Shown here one piece after another: positions 1 through 8,390 of a stretch of DNA of 49,022 bases (position 1 is its first letter; each line of letters begins with the position of its first letter). The notes under the pieces are model-generated. The model was not told the DNA's origin. It did no database searches and saw only the letters and a list, made by a program, of their open reading frames with translations. Both the position numbers and the translations under genes were made by a program. This DNA is from an uncultured Microbacterium sp. (GTDB lineage: Bacteria; Actinomycetota; Actinomycetes; Actinomycetales; Microbacteriaceae): the NCBI RefSeq assembly GCF_943912325.1, contig NZ_CALTTX010000012.1, forward strand, positions 1-49,022, read 5' to 3'.

Positions 1-5
1 TTCAT
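1..5 (-). CDS. possible start of a further gene at the window edge
   Basis: On the minus strand an ATG at bases 5-3 is preceded by AAGGATGGAACACG, a plausible ribosome binding site at 9 bases. It lies 35 bases beyond the stop of the truncated peptidase. Only the start codon is visible, so no product can be named; a type VII secretion gene such as eccC would fit the context, but that is inference. Confidence 0.25.
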
Positions 6-40
6 CGTGTTCCATCCTTGCTTGAAGAACGGAACGAAAG

Positions 41-403
41 TCAGGCCGATTCACCCACGAGCATCGCGGTCACCGACGACCCATGCCCGGCCGCATCAGA
101 GTAATCAGAAGTCACCACCGACTTCCCCGCACACAACGCATCCGGCTCGACCGTCAGATTCGCCCCCGCGAAAACCGGCAGATCCGGATTGATCTGACCA
201 TCGATCACAGCGATCCGCTGACCCTCACCCGACAAGCCTTGGGCCTGCAAAGCATCGACGTTGTAGAACGAGTACCACCACTGCGGATCGGGCGCCGCCG
301 ACGCGGCCACAGGCGAGGCGGCGACGCCCAACCCGATGACCACCGCAGTCGCGACCACTCGACTCAGCATCCTGCGCACCGTCGCAACTCTCATGTGCCC
401 CAT
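41..403 (-). CDS. truncated S8 (subtilisin/mycosin-like) serine peptidase, N-terminal half only
   Basis: A 120-residue secreted protein. Residues 1-37 form a signal peptide (basic start, hydrophobic VVATAVVIGLGVAAS, AxA cleavage region). The next part matches the N-terminus of S8 peptidases: RIAVIDGQ carries the catalytic Asp and GHGSSVTAMLVG the catalytic His. The chain then stops with GESA and TGA, so the region with the oxyanion Asn and catalytic Ser is missing. I found no continuation in the other two frames over the 40 bases left in the window. The start ATG has AAGGGA 9 bases upstream. It follows two WXG100 genes on the same strand, where actinobacterial loci often carry a secreted peptidase. 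It is probably a decayed or split gene rather than an active protease. Confidence 0.6.
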   Translation of the reverse strand: MGHMRVATVRRMLSRVVATAVVIGLGVAASPVAASAAPDPQWWYSFYNVDALQAQGLSGEGQRIAVIDGQINPDLPVFAGANLTVEPDALCAGKSVVTSDYSDAAGHGSSVTAMLVGESA

Positions 404-426
404 TGTCTGTCATCCCTTGAACGAGA

Positions 427-468
427 CGGTCCCCGCCGCCACGACGAAATGTCGGGCGACGGGGACCG
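427..468 (-). terminator. hairpin between the WXG100 gene and the peptidase gene
   Basis: CGGTCCCCG (427-435) and CGGGGACCG (460-468) are perfect 9-bp arms, with a smaller CGAC/GTCG hairpin inside the loop. It lies 20 bases past the WXG100 stop. No T-run follows, so it may be a partial terminator or an mRNA-stabilising structure. Confidence 0.45.
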
Positions 469-487
469 GTGAAGCGTGTGACGCGAC

Positions 488-778
488 TCAGCCGGCGAAG
501 CGGCCAGCGGCCGACTTGTCGGTCGAGACGTAGCCCTGAGCCATCTCTTGCGTCTTGCTCGAGATCTGCTCGAGCAACGAGTTGAGCTCGGTGAGCGACT
601 GCGTCCACTTGCGCTGAGCGTCGTCGTAGGCGACCTGAGCCTCACCGTTCCACGAGGAACGAAGCTTGCCGACCTCGGACTCGAGCTGCTCGAGCTGGGA
701 CTTGATTCCGTTGGCTCCCGTGCGAATCTGACCGGCGAGACCGATCACCTGCTCGGGGCGAACTGACATCGACTGCAT
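488..778 (-). CDS. WXG100 family type VII secretion target (EsxA/EsxB-like)
   Basis: A 96-residue helical-hairpin protein of the size typical for WXG100 effectors, exported as a dimer by ESX/type VII systems. The turn motif SWNGEAQ supplies W-x-G near residue 43, flanked by two amphipathic helices rich in Gln, Glu and Leu. The C-terminal half has YDDAQRKW, but no clear YxxxD/E export signal at the very end. The start ATG is preceded by AGAAAGG at 8 bases. It lies 33 bases after a second WXG100 gene on the same strand, so the two products probably pair. Which one plays the EsxA or EsxB role cannot be told. Confidence 0.9.
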   Translation of the reverse strand: MQSMSVRPEQVIGLAGQIRTGANGIKSQLEQLESEVGKLRSSWNGEAQVAYDDAQRKWTQSLTELNSLLEQISSKTQEMAQGYVSTDKSAAGRFAG

Positions 779-811
779 GATCGAAACCTTTCTTCCTGCG
801 CGGAATCCGCG

Positions 812-1126
812 TCAGGATCCCATCATCGACGACAGACCCGAGATGGTCTGCTGGTGCGACTCTTCCGAAGCCGCCTGGTCACGCTCGGTGCCCGACAGCG
901 CGTCTTCGAGCGTGACGAGCACCTCGTTGAGCTTGGTCGTCTCTTGATTCCAGCGAGCCATCAGCTGGGTGTAGGCACCCGCTGCCGCTCCGGTCCAGAA
1001 GCCCGCGACCTGCTCGATCTCGCCGCGAACCTGCTTGACCTGCTGATCGATTCCAGCCTTGGCCTCGTTTACCGCCTGGGCGCCTCGCTTGAGCGCGCCC
1101 TCTTCGGCGGAGATCACATCTGCCAC
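812..1126 (-). CDS. WXG100 family type VII secretion target, partner of the next gene
   Basis: A 104-residue WXG100 protein (MADVISAEEG...) with the motif GFWTGAAAG giving W-x-G near residue 44 and two predicted helices. I chose the GTG at 1126 because AAGGGGG lies 5 bases before it; the upstream ATG at 1141 actually contains that binding site, and starts further up would add an unrelated arginine-rich leader. The length then matches the family. It is first in the pair of Esx genes and divergent from eccD. It ends in SSMMGS with no evident export motif. The family is certain; which substrate it pairs with is inferred from adjacency. Confidence 0.9.
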   Translation of the reverse strand: MADVISAEEGALKRGAQAVNEAKAGIDQQVKQVRGEIEQVAGFWTGAAAGAYTQLMARWNQETTKLNEVLVTLEDALSGTERDQAASEESHQQTISGLSSMMGS

Positions 1127-1259
1127 GACATCCCCCTTCATTCGTTGAGTTTGGGTTGGTCGGCCAGCTGATCTAACCGCCACGCCCCACGATACGGGCG
1201 TGGGCGTCTCGCGCAAGGGGGTTGTGCGTAGCTGTGGAAAACTCGTTTCTCACATGCAC

Positions 1260-1279
1260 CCGCGGGCACCGGCCCGCGG
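1260..1279. promoter_or_regulatory. palindrome in the divergent Esx/eccD promoter region
   Basis: CCGCGGGC and GCCCGCGG are perfect 8-bp arms around ACCG, directly followed by TAGCTAGACT, which offers two overlapping TAnnnT -10 boxes for the eccD operon. It could be an operator controlling the secretion genes. The 271-bp region 1127-1397 holds no gene. Confidence 0.35.
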
Positions 1280-1397
1280 TAGCTAGACTGCACACGCGCG
1301 GCGCGCTCAGCGGGGAACGGCCCCGACGACGAACGCTCCACGCCCGAGTATCCGATCGGTACGACGAGACCGGCGCGAGTTCAGGGGGATCCGCATC

Positions 1398-2738
1398 GTG
1401 GCCCAGACCGTCATCGCCCCCCGCGCTCTGGTGCGCATCTCGGTGCAGAGCGAAGGGCGCCGGCTCGACATCGGCATCCCCGCGCAGGTTCCGCTGATCG
1501 AATTCATGCCCGGGTTCGCGCGCAGCCTCGGCGTGCTCGATCCGACGATGACGTCGGGCGGTTACGGACTGCAGACCGCCGAAGGCAAGACCCTCGACCC
1601 CGCGATCGGCGCCTCTGCGCAGGGCGTCTCAGACGGCGACGTGCTGACGCTCTTGCGCGGTTCTCTCATCGTGCAGCCGCGCGTCTATGACGACATCGTC
1701 GAGGCGGTGATCGATTCGACCGGGCAACAGAGCGCACCCTGGACCGCGAAAGACGACGCCCACATGGCGCTTGCCGCGAGCCTGACGCTCATCGGCGTGT
1801 GCGCCCTGCTGCTCCTCGCGGGCGGGCGCGCAATCGGCTTCGGCGCCGTCATCGCAGCGGCCGGTGCCGTCGTTTTGCTCGTCGTCGCCGCGGTCGTGGC
1901 CCGGTTGGGGCAGCTCGAGGCAGGGCACGGCCTCGGCATCGCAGCATCCGCTTTCGCCGCTCTTGCCGGCTACCTGGCCGCTCCCGCCGGTCTGCCGCTG
2001 TGGGGCTGGCCCCTCGCACTCGCGGGAGCCGCCGGTCTGGTCGCCGCCGGAATCGCCATGGCGCTCATGCCCGAGCGCGCCGAAGTGCAGCTCGTGCCAC
2101 TCGTGCTCGCGACCGCCGTTGCGATCGCCGCGGGCTTCGCGGTGCTGATCCCCGGTAGCGCACCCGCCGTCTTCTCGCTGACTGTCGCGATCGTCGGCAC
2201 CCTGGGCGGCGCCGTGCCCTGGCTCGTGCTCAGCTCGACGCGGTTGCGCGTCATCTCGCCGCAGAGCGATGCCGACGTCTTCGCCGACCCGCCCGCGATC
2301 GACGCGGCCGACGTGCGCCGCCGCGCGGCGACGGGCCGGCGCACCCTCGTCTCGCTCCGCATCGCGACCGGGCTCATCGTGCTCGCATCGATTCCGCTGG
2401 TGGCCGCTTCGAGCGGAGCGGGCGCGATCCTGTGCCTGCTGGCATCCGTCTCGCTCATGTTCCCCTCGCGCCAGTCGTACTCGCGCGCGAGCGTGCTCGC
2501 CGTCATGGCGGTCGGAACGCTCGGGATCGCCGTGACCGGAATCACCGTGGCCGCGACCCAGCCGGGCCTGCGCACCGTGCTCATGATCGCGATCGCCACC
2601 GCGACCGTCATCGTCGTGACCCTGACGATCATCAGCCCCAAGGCGCGCCTGCGCGTCACGCGCCTCGCCGACACCGCCGAACTCGTCGTGCTCGCGGCGC
2701 TGCTGCCGCTCGGAGCCATCGCGGCCGGATGGGCGTGA
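1398..2738 (+). CDS. eccD: type VII secretion integral membrane protein EccD
   Basis: A 446-residue core channel component of the ESX secretion complex in the inner membrane. Residues 1-90 form a ubiquitin-like YukD domain (VRISVQSEGRRLDIGIPAQV, then VSDGDVLTLL); from about residue 125 there is a long series of Ala/Leu/Val-rich membrane helices ending at the C-terminus, matching the roughly 11-helix EccD layout. The GTG start at 1398 has AGGGGGA 8 bases upstream. It is first in a plus-strand operon with eccB (4 bases downstream) and mycP, and divergent from the Esx genes. The family's usual length is about 450-500, so it looks complete. Confidence 0.9.
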   Translation: MAQTVIAPRALVRISVQSEGRRLDIGIPAQVPLIEFMPGFARSLGVLDPTMTSGGYGLQTAEGKTLDPAIGASAQGVSDGDVLTLLRGSLIVQPRVYDDIVEAVIDSTGQQSAPWTAKDDAHMALAASLTLIGVCALLLLAGGRAIGFGAVIAAAGAVVLLVVAAVVARLGQLEAGHGLGIAASAFAALAGYLAAPAGLPLWGWPLALAGAAGLVAAGIAMALMPERAEVQLVPLVLATAVAIAAGFAVLIPGSAPAVFSLTVAIVGTLGGAVPWLVLSSTRLRVISPQSDADVFADPPAIDAADVRRRAATGRRTLVSLRIATGLIVLASIPLVAASSGAGAILCLLASVSLMFPSRQSYSRASVLAVMAVGTLGIAVTGITVAATQPGLRTVLMIAIATATVIVVTLTIISPKARLRVTRLADTAELVVLAALLPLGAIAAGWA

Positions 2739-2742
2739 CCGC

Positions 2743-4095
2743 ATGGCAACCAAAAGCGATCTGATCGAGGCGCAGAACTTCTCGCGCCGACGACTTCTGA
2801 CCGCATTCGTCAGCGGCGCACCCGGCGGCAAAGAGCTCGAACCCGCAAGCCCCCTGCGAGCCGTCATCGCGGCGATCGCCCTGACACTCGCGGTCGTGCT
2901 CGTGGGGGTGTTCTACGGTCTGATCAAGCCGGGCCTTCCCGGCGACTGGCAGAACGGCAAGCTCATCGTGGTCAAAGACACCGGCGCGCGGTTCGTCAGC
3001 GTCGACGGCACGCTGCACCCCGTCATCAACACCGCGAGCGCGAGACTGCTACTGCCGTCGAGCGGCTTCTCGATCGTCGCGACCGATCAGTCGAGCCTCG
3101 CGGGCGTCGCGATCGGCTCGACCCTCGGCATCCTGGGTGCTCCTGACTCTCTCCCCGCCCCGAACGCGCTGCTCAACACCGGCTGGAGCGCGTGCGTCGC
3201 GCCCGACAACGGCCTCGACGTGCGCATCGGCGGCGACGTACCGAGCGCGAGCGACAAAGCGATCGTCGTGTCGGTCGACGGCAAGCTGTATGTCATCGCA
3301 GGCGGACGATCTTTTGCCGTGGATGCTTCGGGGAGCGACGCGATCCTGCGCGCCGCGGGCATCGCCACCCTGGCGCCCGTCACCGCCCCCGCCTCGTGGC
3401 TGACCCTCTTCGAACCCGGCACGCCGCTCGCCCCGATTTCGGTCTCGAACACGGGCCAGTCGGTGGCCGGAACGACCTTGCGTATCGGCGATGTCGTGCA
3501 CATCGGCGGCGACGCCGACGACGCGCGTTACCTCGTGCAGTCCGACGGCACGCTCGCCGAACTGAGCCCGCTCGCGTGGCAGCTCTATCAGCTCGGGAGC
3601 GGACGCGACCTGTCGGGCGTGACCGACGTGACGTCGGCGCAGACCTCGGCGCTGCCGACCGCGACGGCCCCCGTCGGCGGGCCGGATTGGCCGGGCGCGG
3701 GGTTCACGGCGGCGACGACGGGTGACCGCCCGTGCGCTCTCGTCGTCGAAGGGGCCACAGCGCCCGAGACGGTGCTCGCGACGGTGCCTGCCTCGACGCG
3801 GCTCGCGACCGGTGTGCAGGTGCTCGCCGACCACGGTGCGCTCGTGCGCGCGGGTGGTCGGGGCGATCAGTCGTCGGGTGTGCTGACGCTCGTGGATGCC
3901 ACGGGCACCGCCTACCCCTTGCCCGGCGCGACCGACGAGACCGTCGCACGCCTCGGCTACGGGGTCGACGACGTCGACGAAATCGGCTCGGGGTGGATCG
4001 CGCTGCTGCACACGGGCCCCGCGCTCACCGAGAAGGCCGCGGGCCTCTCGCCCTCGGGAGAGGACACGAGCGCGTCGAGTCCGGGCACGCCGTGA
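2743..4095 (+). CDS. eccB: type VII secretion protein EccB
   Basis: A 450-residue bitopic membrane protein of the ESX core complex. It starts with a short cytosolic segment (MATKSDLIEAQNFSRRRL), which matches the EccB N-terminal pattern, then one membrane helix at about residues 45-65 (AVIAAIALTLAVVLVGVFYG), and a large extracytoplasmic domain with the EccB sequence W-x-N-G-KLIVVKDTGARFV and repeated ILGAPDSLP-type segments. The C-terminal tail is Ser/Thr/Pro-rich. The ATG lies 4 bases after the eccD stop. Its stop overlaps the mycP GTG start by three bases of a GTGA, so translation of mycP is probably coupled. Confidence 0.9.
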   Translation: MATKSDLIEAQNFSRRRLLTAFVSGAPGGKELEPASPLRAVIAAIALTLAVVLVGVFYGLIKPGLPGDWQNGKLIVVKDTGARFVSVDGTLHPVINTASARLLLPSSGFSIVATDQSSLAGVAIGSTLGILGAPDSLPAPNALLNTGWSACVAPDNGLDVRIGGDVPSASDKAIVVSVDGKLYVIAGGRSFAVDASGSDAILRAAGIATLAPVTAPASWLTLFEPGTPLAPISVSNTGQSVAGTTLRIGDVVHIGGDADDARYLVQSDGTLAELSPLAWQLYQLGSGRDLSGVTDVTSAQTSALPTATAPVGGPDWPGAGFTAATTGDRPCALVVEGATAPETVLATVPASTRLATGVQVLADHGALVRAGGRGDQSSGVLTLVDATGTAYPLPGATDETVARLGYGVDDVDEIGSGWIALLHTGPALTEKAAGLSPSGEDTSASSPGTP

Positions 4096-5450
4096 TCGCG
4101 CGACGCGCGGCGCTCGGCGTCTGCCTCGGAGTGGGGCTCGCGCTCTCGGCCGTCGGCGCGAGCGCGGCGCCGGTGGCCGGTATTGGTTCGGCCGGTGCGC
4201 GTGCGAGTGCGATTGCGCCGCTCGCCGCCGAAGAGCAGTGCACGGCGTCGACGCGGCTGACCACGCCACCCCCCGCGCTCGATGTGCTGCAGAGCGAGCT
4301 CGCGTGGGGTGTCACGCGCGGCGAGGGGATCGTCGTCGCCGTGGTCGACTCGGGCGTTGCGGCATCCAATCCCCACTTGCAAGGGATCATTCAGGGCGGC
4401 GTGAACCTCGTGCCCGACGGCACCGACCCCGCGGGCACGACCGACACGTACGGCCACGGCACCGCCGTCGCCGGGCAGATCGCGGCGCAGCGGATCGAGG
4501 GTTCCGAGGTCGTCGGGCTCGCGCCGGGCGTGCGGATTCTGCCCGTGCGCGTCTTCGCCGGCACCGACGACCAGCAAGTGCAGGCCGGCTTCGGGCCGTC
4601 AACGGCGCGGCTCGCCGACGGCATCCGCTACGCCGCCGACAACGGCGCCCGCATCATCAACGTCTCGATGAGCACGAGCCAGAACGACCCCGCCCTCGCC
4701 GACGCCGTCGCGTACGCGACCGGACGCGGAGCGCTCGTGGTCGGCAGCTCGGGCAACCGAGACAGCACGCTCGGAGTCGAGAAGAACGACGGCGATGGTG
4801 CGCGCTACCCCGCGGGCGACGCCTCGGCGATCGGCGTCGCGGCGACGACGATCGCCGGGGACGCGACGGATGCCAGCATCCATGGCCCCCACGTCTCGAT
4901 CGCCGCCCCCGGCGCACAGATCGTCACGGCCTCGTCGGCGGGCGGAGACTGCATCTTTGCCGGCGACAGCCCCGCGACGAGCTTCGCCGCGGCATATGTT
5001 TCGGCCGCGGCCGCCCTCGTCGCGGCCGCCCACCCCGACGAGACGCCCGCGCAGTGGAAGTACCGACTCGAGGCGAGCGCCGCGCGCGGCAACCCCGACG
5101 CTCGCGACGACGCTTCGGGGTGGGGAATCGTGCAGCCGTACGACGCGATCGTGCTGCGCCCGGGAGCCGGAATCCGCGGGCCCGTGAGCCCCTTCACGAC
5201 CTCGGACGGCACGGAGCCCACGCCGACCCCCGTGCCCGCTATCGCCGTCACCGAAGGGGTGGGGCCACAGGCCGCCGCGATCGCGTGGGGAACCGCGATC
5301 GGGATCGGAGCGCTCACGCTGCTCGGCGCGGCCGCCGCGATCGGTGTGCTCGCGCGGCGACGCCGGGGCGACGAAGAGCTCGGCACCGACCGGCCGCGCG
5401 CCGGCGGGCTCTACGCCCGCATCGACGGTGGCACCGACGTGCAGGGCTGA
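4092..5450 (+). CDS. mycP: mycosin-type S8 serine peptidase MycP of the type VII system
   Basis: A 452-residue membrane-anchored subtilisin-like protease. It has a signal peptide (residues 1-27), the catalytic triad Asp86 in VAVVDSGV, His122 in YGHGTAVAGQ and Ser297 in ATSFAAAYVS, the oxyanion Asn222 in GSSGN, and a C-terminal membrane helix near residues 395-425 followed by RRRRG. This is the standard MycP design, in which the protease stays at the membrane and stabilises the ESX complex. GTG overlaps the eccB stop as GTGA. The usual G-T-S is A-T-S here, a mild change. The coding frame is also open upstream, but only the GTG at 4092 fits the signal peptide. Confidence 0.9.
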   Translation: MIARRAALGVCLGVGLALSAVGASAAPVAGIGSAGARASAIAPLAAEEQCTASTRLTTPPPALDVLQSELAWGVTRGEGIVVAVVDSGVAASNPHLQGIIQGGVNLVPDGTDPAGTTDTYGHGTAVAGQIAAQRIEGSEVVGLAPGVRILPVRVFAGTDDQQVQAGFGPSTARLADGIRYAADNGARIINVSMSTSQNDPALADAVAYATGRGALVVGSSGNRDSTLGVEKNDGDGARYPAGDASAIGVAATTIAGDATDASIHGPHVSIAAPGAQIVTASSAGGDCIFAGDSPATSFAAAYVSAAAALVAAAHPDETPAQWKYRLEASAARGNPDARDDASGWGIVQPYDAIVLRPGAGIRGPVSPFTTSDGTEPTPTPVPAIAVTEGVGPQAAAIAWGTAIGIGALTLLGAAAAIGVLARRRRGDEELGTDRPRAGGLYARIDGGTDVQG

Positions 5451-5536
5451 GGCTCGGGCGCGGCTCGTAAGCGGGCCGGGGCGCGAGCGCGGGCGCGATC
5501 GTGAGCCGACGTTCGAGCGCGCCGCCCGCTGAGGCG

Positions 5537-5553
5537 AGCGCCGCCGAGGCGCT
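5537..5553. terminator. weak hairpin between convergent mycP and the FHA gene
   Basis: AGCGCC and GGCGCT (6-bp arms, 5-base loop) lie in the 109-bp gap between converging genes. There is no clear T-run, so only a weak bidirectional terminator can be suggested. Confidence 0.25.
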
Positions 5554-5559
5554 TAGCTG

Positions 5560-6762
5560 TTACGCGCTCGGGCGCAGGCTCAGTCGAGCGTCGCCGAGCA
5601 GGAACTGCTCGATCACGCCGACGCTCGACCCTCCCGGCACGGGAATCGCGGTGCCCTGAGAGTCGATCACGACGACGCCGTTCGTCGAGCCGAGGTCGGT
5701 GACGCGCCAGACGCGGCCGTCCCAATCGAGCCGTGCGTGACGCTTCGACATCGTGCGCGTCTGATCGTCGACCGGGATCGCCTGCGCGCCCGGTTCGGCC
5801 GCGGGCTTGCGCCCGAGTACGACGACGCGGGCCGTGAGGGCGACGGCCGTGCCGTTCGGCAACACGAGGTTCCACCCCGTGACCTCGCCGGCGGTGGGGG
5901 TTGCGGGCGTTGCCGCGTTCGCGGGGCGGGCCTGCGCGGCGCGACGCTCAGCGCGCGTCGCGGCGACGCTCTCGGGGAGCGGGTCGGCCGCGGGAGGTTG
6001 TGCGGGCCGGGCGCTCGCGGGCGGGGCGCTCGGCGCAGGCGCTTGGCCCGGCATCGGACCCGCGGGGAACCACGATGCGGGCGGGCCCGCCGCGGGCGGA
6101 GCAGCAGCCGGTGGTGTCGCGGCGGGCGCGGGCGCAGCTGGAGCAGCCGCGGCGGGAGCGGGCGCCGCAACCGCGGGCGCAGCGGGCGCGGCAGCCGTTA
6201 CGGGCGCGGCCGGTGTCGGAACGGCGGGCGCAACGTCCGGCAGTGCCGCAGCAGCCAGGGGGGCGGCCGGCAGGGCAGTGGGCACGCTCGGAGCCGCGGG
6301 CGGCGGCAACGGCACGCGACCCCACGGAGAAGGTGCGGGCGCGAGGGAATCGAGCGAGCCCTCGGCATCCTCGTCATCCTCATCGACAGCGAGCGGCGCC
6401 GCTCCCGCGAGCAGCATCGCCCACACGGGCGGCAACACGACCGCGAGCGTCGTCAGGCCCGCGCCGCGCCCCGCCGCGACGGCGAGGCGGTGCGCCGCGA
6501 TCGCCCGCAAGACGACGGCATAGACGCCGACGATCGGCACGAGCAACAGCACAGCCTTGATGGGGTCTTCACGCCCGAGCCGCAACACTTCGGCCTCGTT
6601 CATGACGGGCACCCACGCGCGCCACGGTTCGACGCCGCGCGCAGCGAACGCCCGCGACAGGCCCGAGGCGTACCAGATGTGCCAGCCGGCGACGATCGCG
6701 AGACACACGACAGCCAGGGCGCCGACGACGACCGTCACCACGATCGCTTCTTGCTGCGTCAT
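5560..6762 (-). CDS. FHA-domain membrane protein (DUF5684-like N-terminus)
   Basis: A 400-residue protein. Three or four membrane helices lie in residues 1-130 (with WRAWVPVMNEAEVLRLGRED between the first two, typical of DUF5684), followed by a very long Pro/Ala linker (about 160-270) and a C-terminal FHA domain: VLGRKP, MSKRHARLD and DLGSTNG are the phosphothreonine-binding loops. FHA domains read Ser/Thr kinase signals. Placed convergent to mycP, it may link phosphorylation to the secretion machinery, since similar FHA proteins accompany actinobacterial type VII loci; that link is inference. The ATG has GGGAGG 5 bases upstream. The linker's low complexity explains the long open reading frames on the opposite strand. 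Confidence 0.85.
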   Translation of the reverse strand: MTQQEAIVVTVVVGALAVVCLAIVAGWHIWYASGLSRAFAARGVEPWRAWVPVMNEAEVLRLGREDPIKAVLLLVPIVGVYAVVLRAIAAHRLAVAAGRGAGLTTLAVVLPPVWAMLLAGAAPLAVDEDDEDAEGSLDSLAPAPSPWGRVPLPPPAAPSVPTALPAAPLAAAALPDVAPAVPTPAAPVTAAAPAAPAVAAPAPAAAAPAAPAPAATPPAAAPPAAGPPASWFPAGPMPGQAPAPSAPPASARPAQPPAADPLPESVAATRAERRAAQARPANAATPATPTAGEVTGWNLVLPNGTAVALTARVVVLGRKPAAEPGAQAIPVDDQTRTMSKRHARLDWDGRVWRVTDLGSTNGVVVIDSQGTAIPVPGGSSVGVIEQFLLGDARLSLRPSA

Positions 6763-6899
6763 GCGCGCCTCCCGTCACGAACATCCTCGTCGACCGTCAC
6801 CATCGCAGGCTAGCCCACGACCGCCGACTCACGCGCTCGCATGTGCACGAGTGAGGTAGCGGGAGCGCTCGAGCCGAGGCATCCGGCCCCCTGCGCTCC

Positions 6900-8288
6900 T
6901 CACGCTCCGCGCAAGCGCTCCGCAAGCACACCCGGCAACTCGGCGAGCGCGATGCGCTCTTGCGCCATCGTGTCGCGATCGCGCAGGGTCACGGCGTCGT
7001 CATCGAGCGAGTCGAAGTCGACCGTGACGCAGAACGGCGTGCCGACCTCGTCTTGGCGGCGGTACCGGCGGCCGATCGCACCGGCGTCGTCGAAGTCGAT
7101 GTTCCAGCCGTGGCCGCGCAGCGTGTCGGCGAGCGAACGCGCGAGCGGCGAGAGGCGCTCGTTGCGCGACAGCGGCAGCACCGCGACCTTGACGGGCGCG
7201 AGGCGCGGGTCGAGCTTGAGCACCGTGCGGGTGTCGGTGCCGCCCTTGGCGTTGGGAACCTCTTCTTCGACGTACGCGTCGACGAGGAACGCCATCATCG
7301 CGCGCGTCAGACCGAACGAGGGCTCGATCACATAAGGGGTGTACTTTTCGCCGGTGGACTGATCGAAGTACGTCAGCGACTGACCGGATGCCTCGGAGTG
7401 CGACGACAGGTCGTAGTCGGTGCGGTTCGCCACACCCATCAACTCGCCCCACTCTTTGCCGGCGAAGCCGAAGCGGTACTCGACGTCGATCGTGCCCGCC
7501 GAGTAGTGGGCGCGGTCTTCTTCGGGCACGTCGAAGCGTCGCATGTTGTCGGGGTCGATGCCGAGGTCGATGAACCACGACCAGCACGCCTCGACCCAGT
7601 GCTCGAACCACTCCTGCGCCTCGGCGGCCGGGGTGTAGTACTCGATCTCCATCTGCTCGAACTCGCGCGTGCGGAAGATGAAGTTACCGGGCGTGATCTC
7701 GTTGCGGAACGCCTTGCCGACCTGGCCGACGCCGAACGGGGGCTTCTTGCGCGAGGCCTGCAGCACGTTGCTGAAGTTCACGAAGATGCCCTGCGCCGTC
7801 TCCGGGCGCAAGAAGTAGAGACCCGATTCGTCGTCGACGACGCCGAGGTAGGTCTTGACCAGGCCCGAGAACGCCTTGGGCTCGGTGTACTGCCCGCGCG
7901 TGCCGCAGTTCGGGCACGGCACGTCGAGCAGGCCGTTTTCGGGGGCGCGGCCCTTGCGCGCCTCGAAGTCCTCGATGAGGGTGTCGGCGCGGAAACGCTT
8001 GTGGCACTGCAGGCACTCGACGAGCGGGTCGGTGAACGTCGCCACGTGACCCGACGCCTCCCACACGCGCTTCGGCAGGATGATCGACGAGTCGAGGCCC
8101 ACCATGTCGCCGCGGCCGCGCACGAACGTCTGCCACCACTGCCGACGGATGTTTTCTTTCAGCTCGGTGCCGAGGGGGCCGTAGTCCCACGCCGAGCGCG
8201 ACCCGCCGTAGATCTCGCCCGCTTGAAAGACGAACCCGCGGTGGCGGGCGAGGGCGATGACCTTGTCGAGACGGGAAGTTTCGGCCAC
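6900..8288 (-). CDS. glyS: glycine-tRNA ligase
   Basis: A 462-residue class II aminoacyl-tRNA synthetase of the homodimeric type that charges tRNA-Gly in the cytosol. Visible are the N-terminal RHRGFVFQAGEIYGG, a zinc knuckle pair CLQCHKRF...CPNC, motif 2 (FRNEITPGNFIFRTREF, then EQMEIEYY), motif 3 around SFGLTRAMMAFL and the C-terminal anticodon-binding domain (APVKVAVLPL). I chose the GTG at 8288, giving VAETSRLDKV, because GGAG lies 5 bases upstream and the length then equals the usual actinobacterial enzyme; starting 19 codons earlier adds an unconserved leader. It is a single gene with its own promoter. Confidence 0.95.
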   Translation of the reverse strand: MAETSRLDKVIALARHRGFVFQAGEIYGGSRSAWDYGPLGTELKENIRRQWWQTFVRGRGDMVGLDSSIILPKRVWEASGHVATFTDPLVECLQCHKRFRADTLIEDFEARKGRAPENGLLDVPCPNCGTRGQYTEPKAFSGLVKTYLGVVDDESGLYFLRPETAQGIFVNFSNVLQASRKKPPFGVGQVGKAFRNEITPGNFIFRTREFEQMEIEYYTPAAEAQEWFEHWVEACWSWFIDLGIDPDNMRRFDVPEEDRAHYSAGTIDVEYRFGFAGKEWGELMGVANRTDYDLSSHSEASGQSLTYFDQSTGEKYTPYVIEPSFGLTRAMMAFLVDAYVEEEVPNAKGGTDTRTVLKLDPRLAPVKVAVLPLSRNERLSPLARSLADTLRGHGWNIDFDDAGAIGRRYRRQDEVGTPFCVTVDFDSLDDDAVTLRDRDTMAQERIALAELPGVLAERLRGA

Positions 8289-8351
8289 GGTGGCTCCAAT
8301 GGTCGCAGGGTGAGCGTGCCGCGATGGCGGCGAATCAGGGCGCAACCGGAT

Positions 8352-8390
8352 GCCGGGCGCCGAGCATCCCCAATTCTATCGGCGCCCGGC
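8352..8390 (-). promoter_or_regulatory. 12-bp-arm inverted repeat around a TAGAAT box upstream of glyS
   Basis: GCCGGGCGCCGA (8352-8363) and TCGGCGCCCGGC (8379-8390) are perfect 12-bp arms. The 15-base loop contains TAGAAT on the minus strand (8373-8378), a good -10 box for glyS with a leader of about 80 bases. The same hairpin lies 48 bases past the stop of the upstream minus-strand gene, so it could be that gene's terminator, an operator at the glyS promoter, or both. No T-run follows. Confidence 0.5.

Noticed and set aside
795..811. Small palindrome CGCGGAATCCGCG between the two WXG100 genes
   Set aside because: Arms of 6 bp with a one-base loop cannot form a useful hairpin; probably chance in GC-rich DNA.
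1629..2867. 412-codon open frame antisense to eccD
   Set aside because: Arg/Gly/Asp-rich shadow frame typical of high-GC coding DNA; no domain, and eccD is clearly real.
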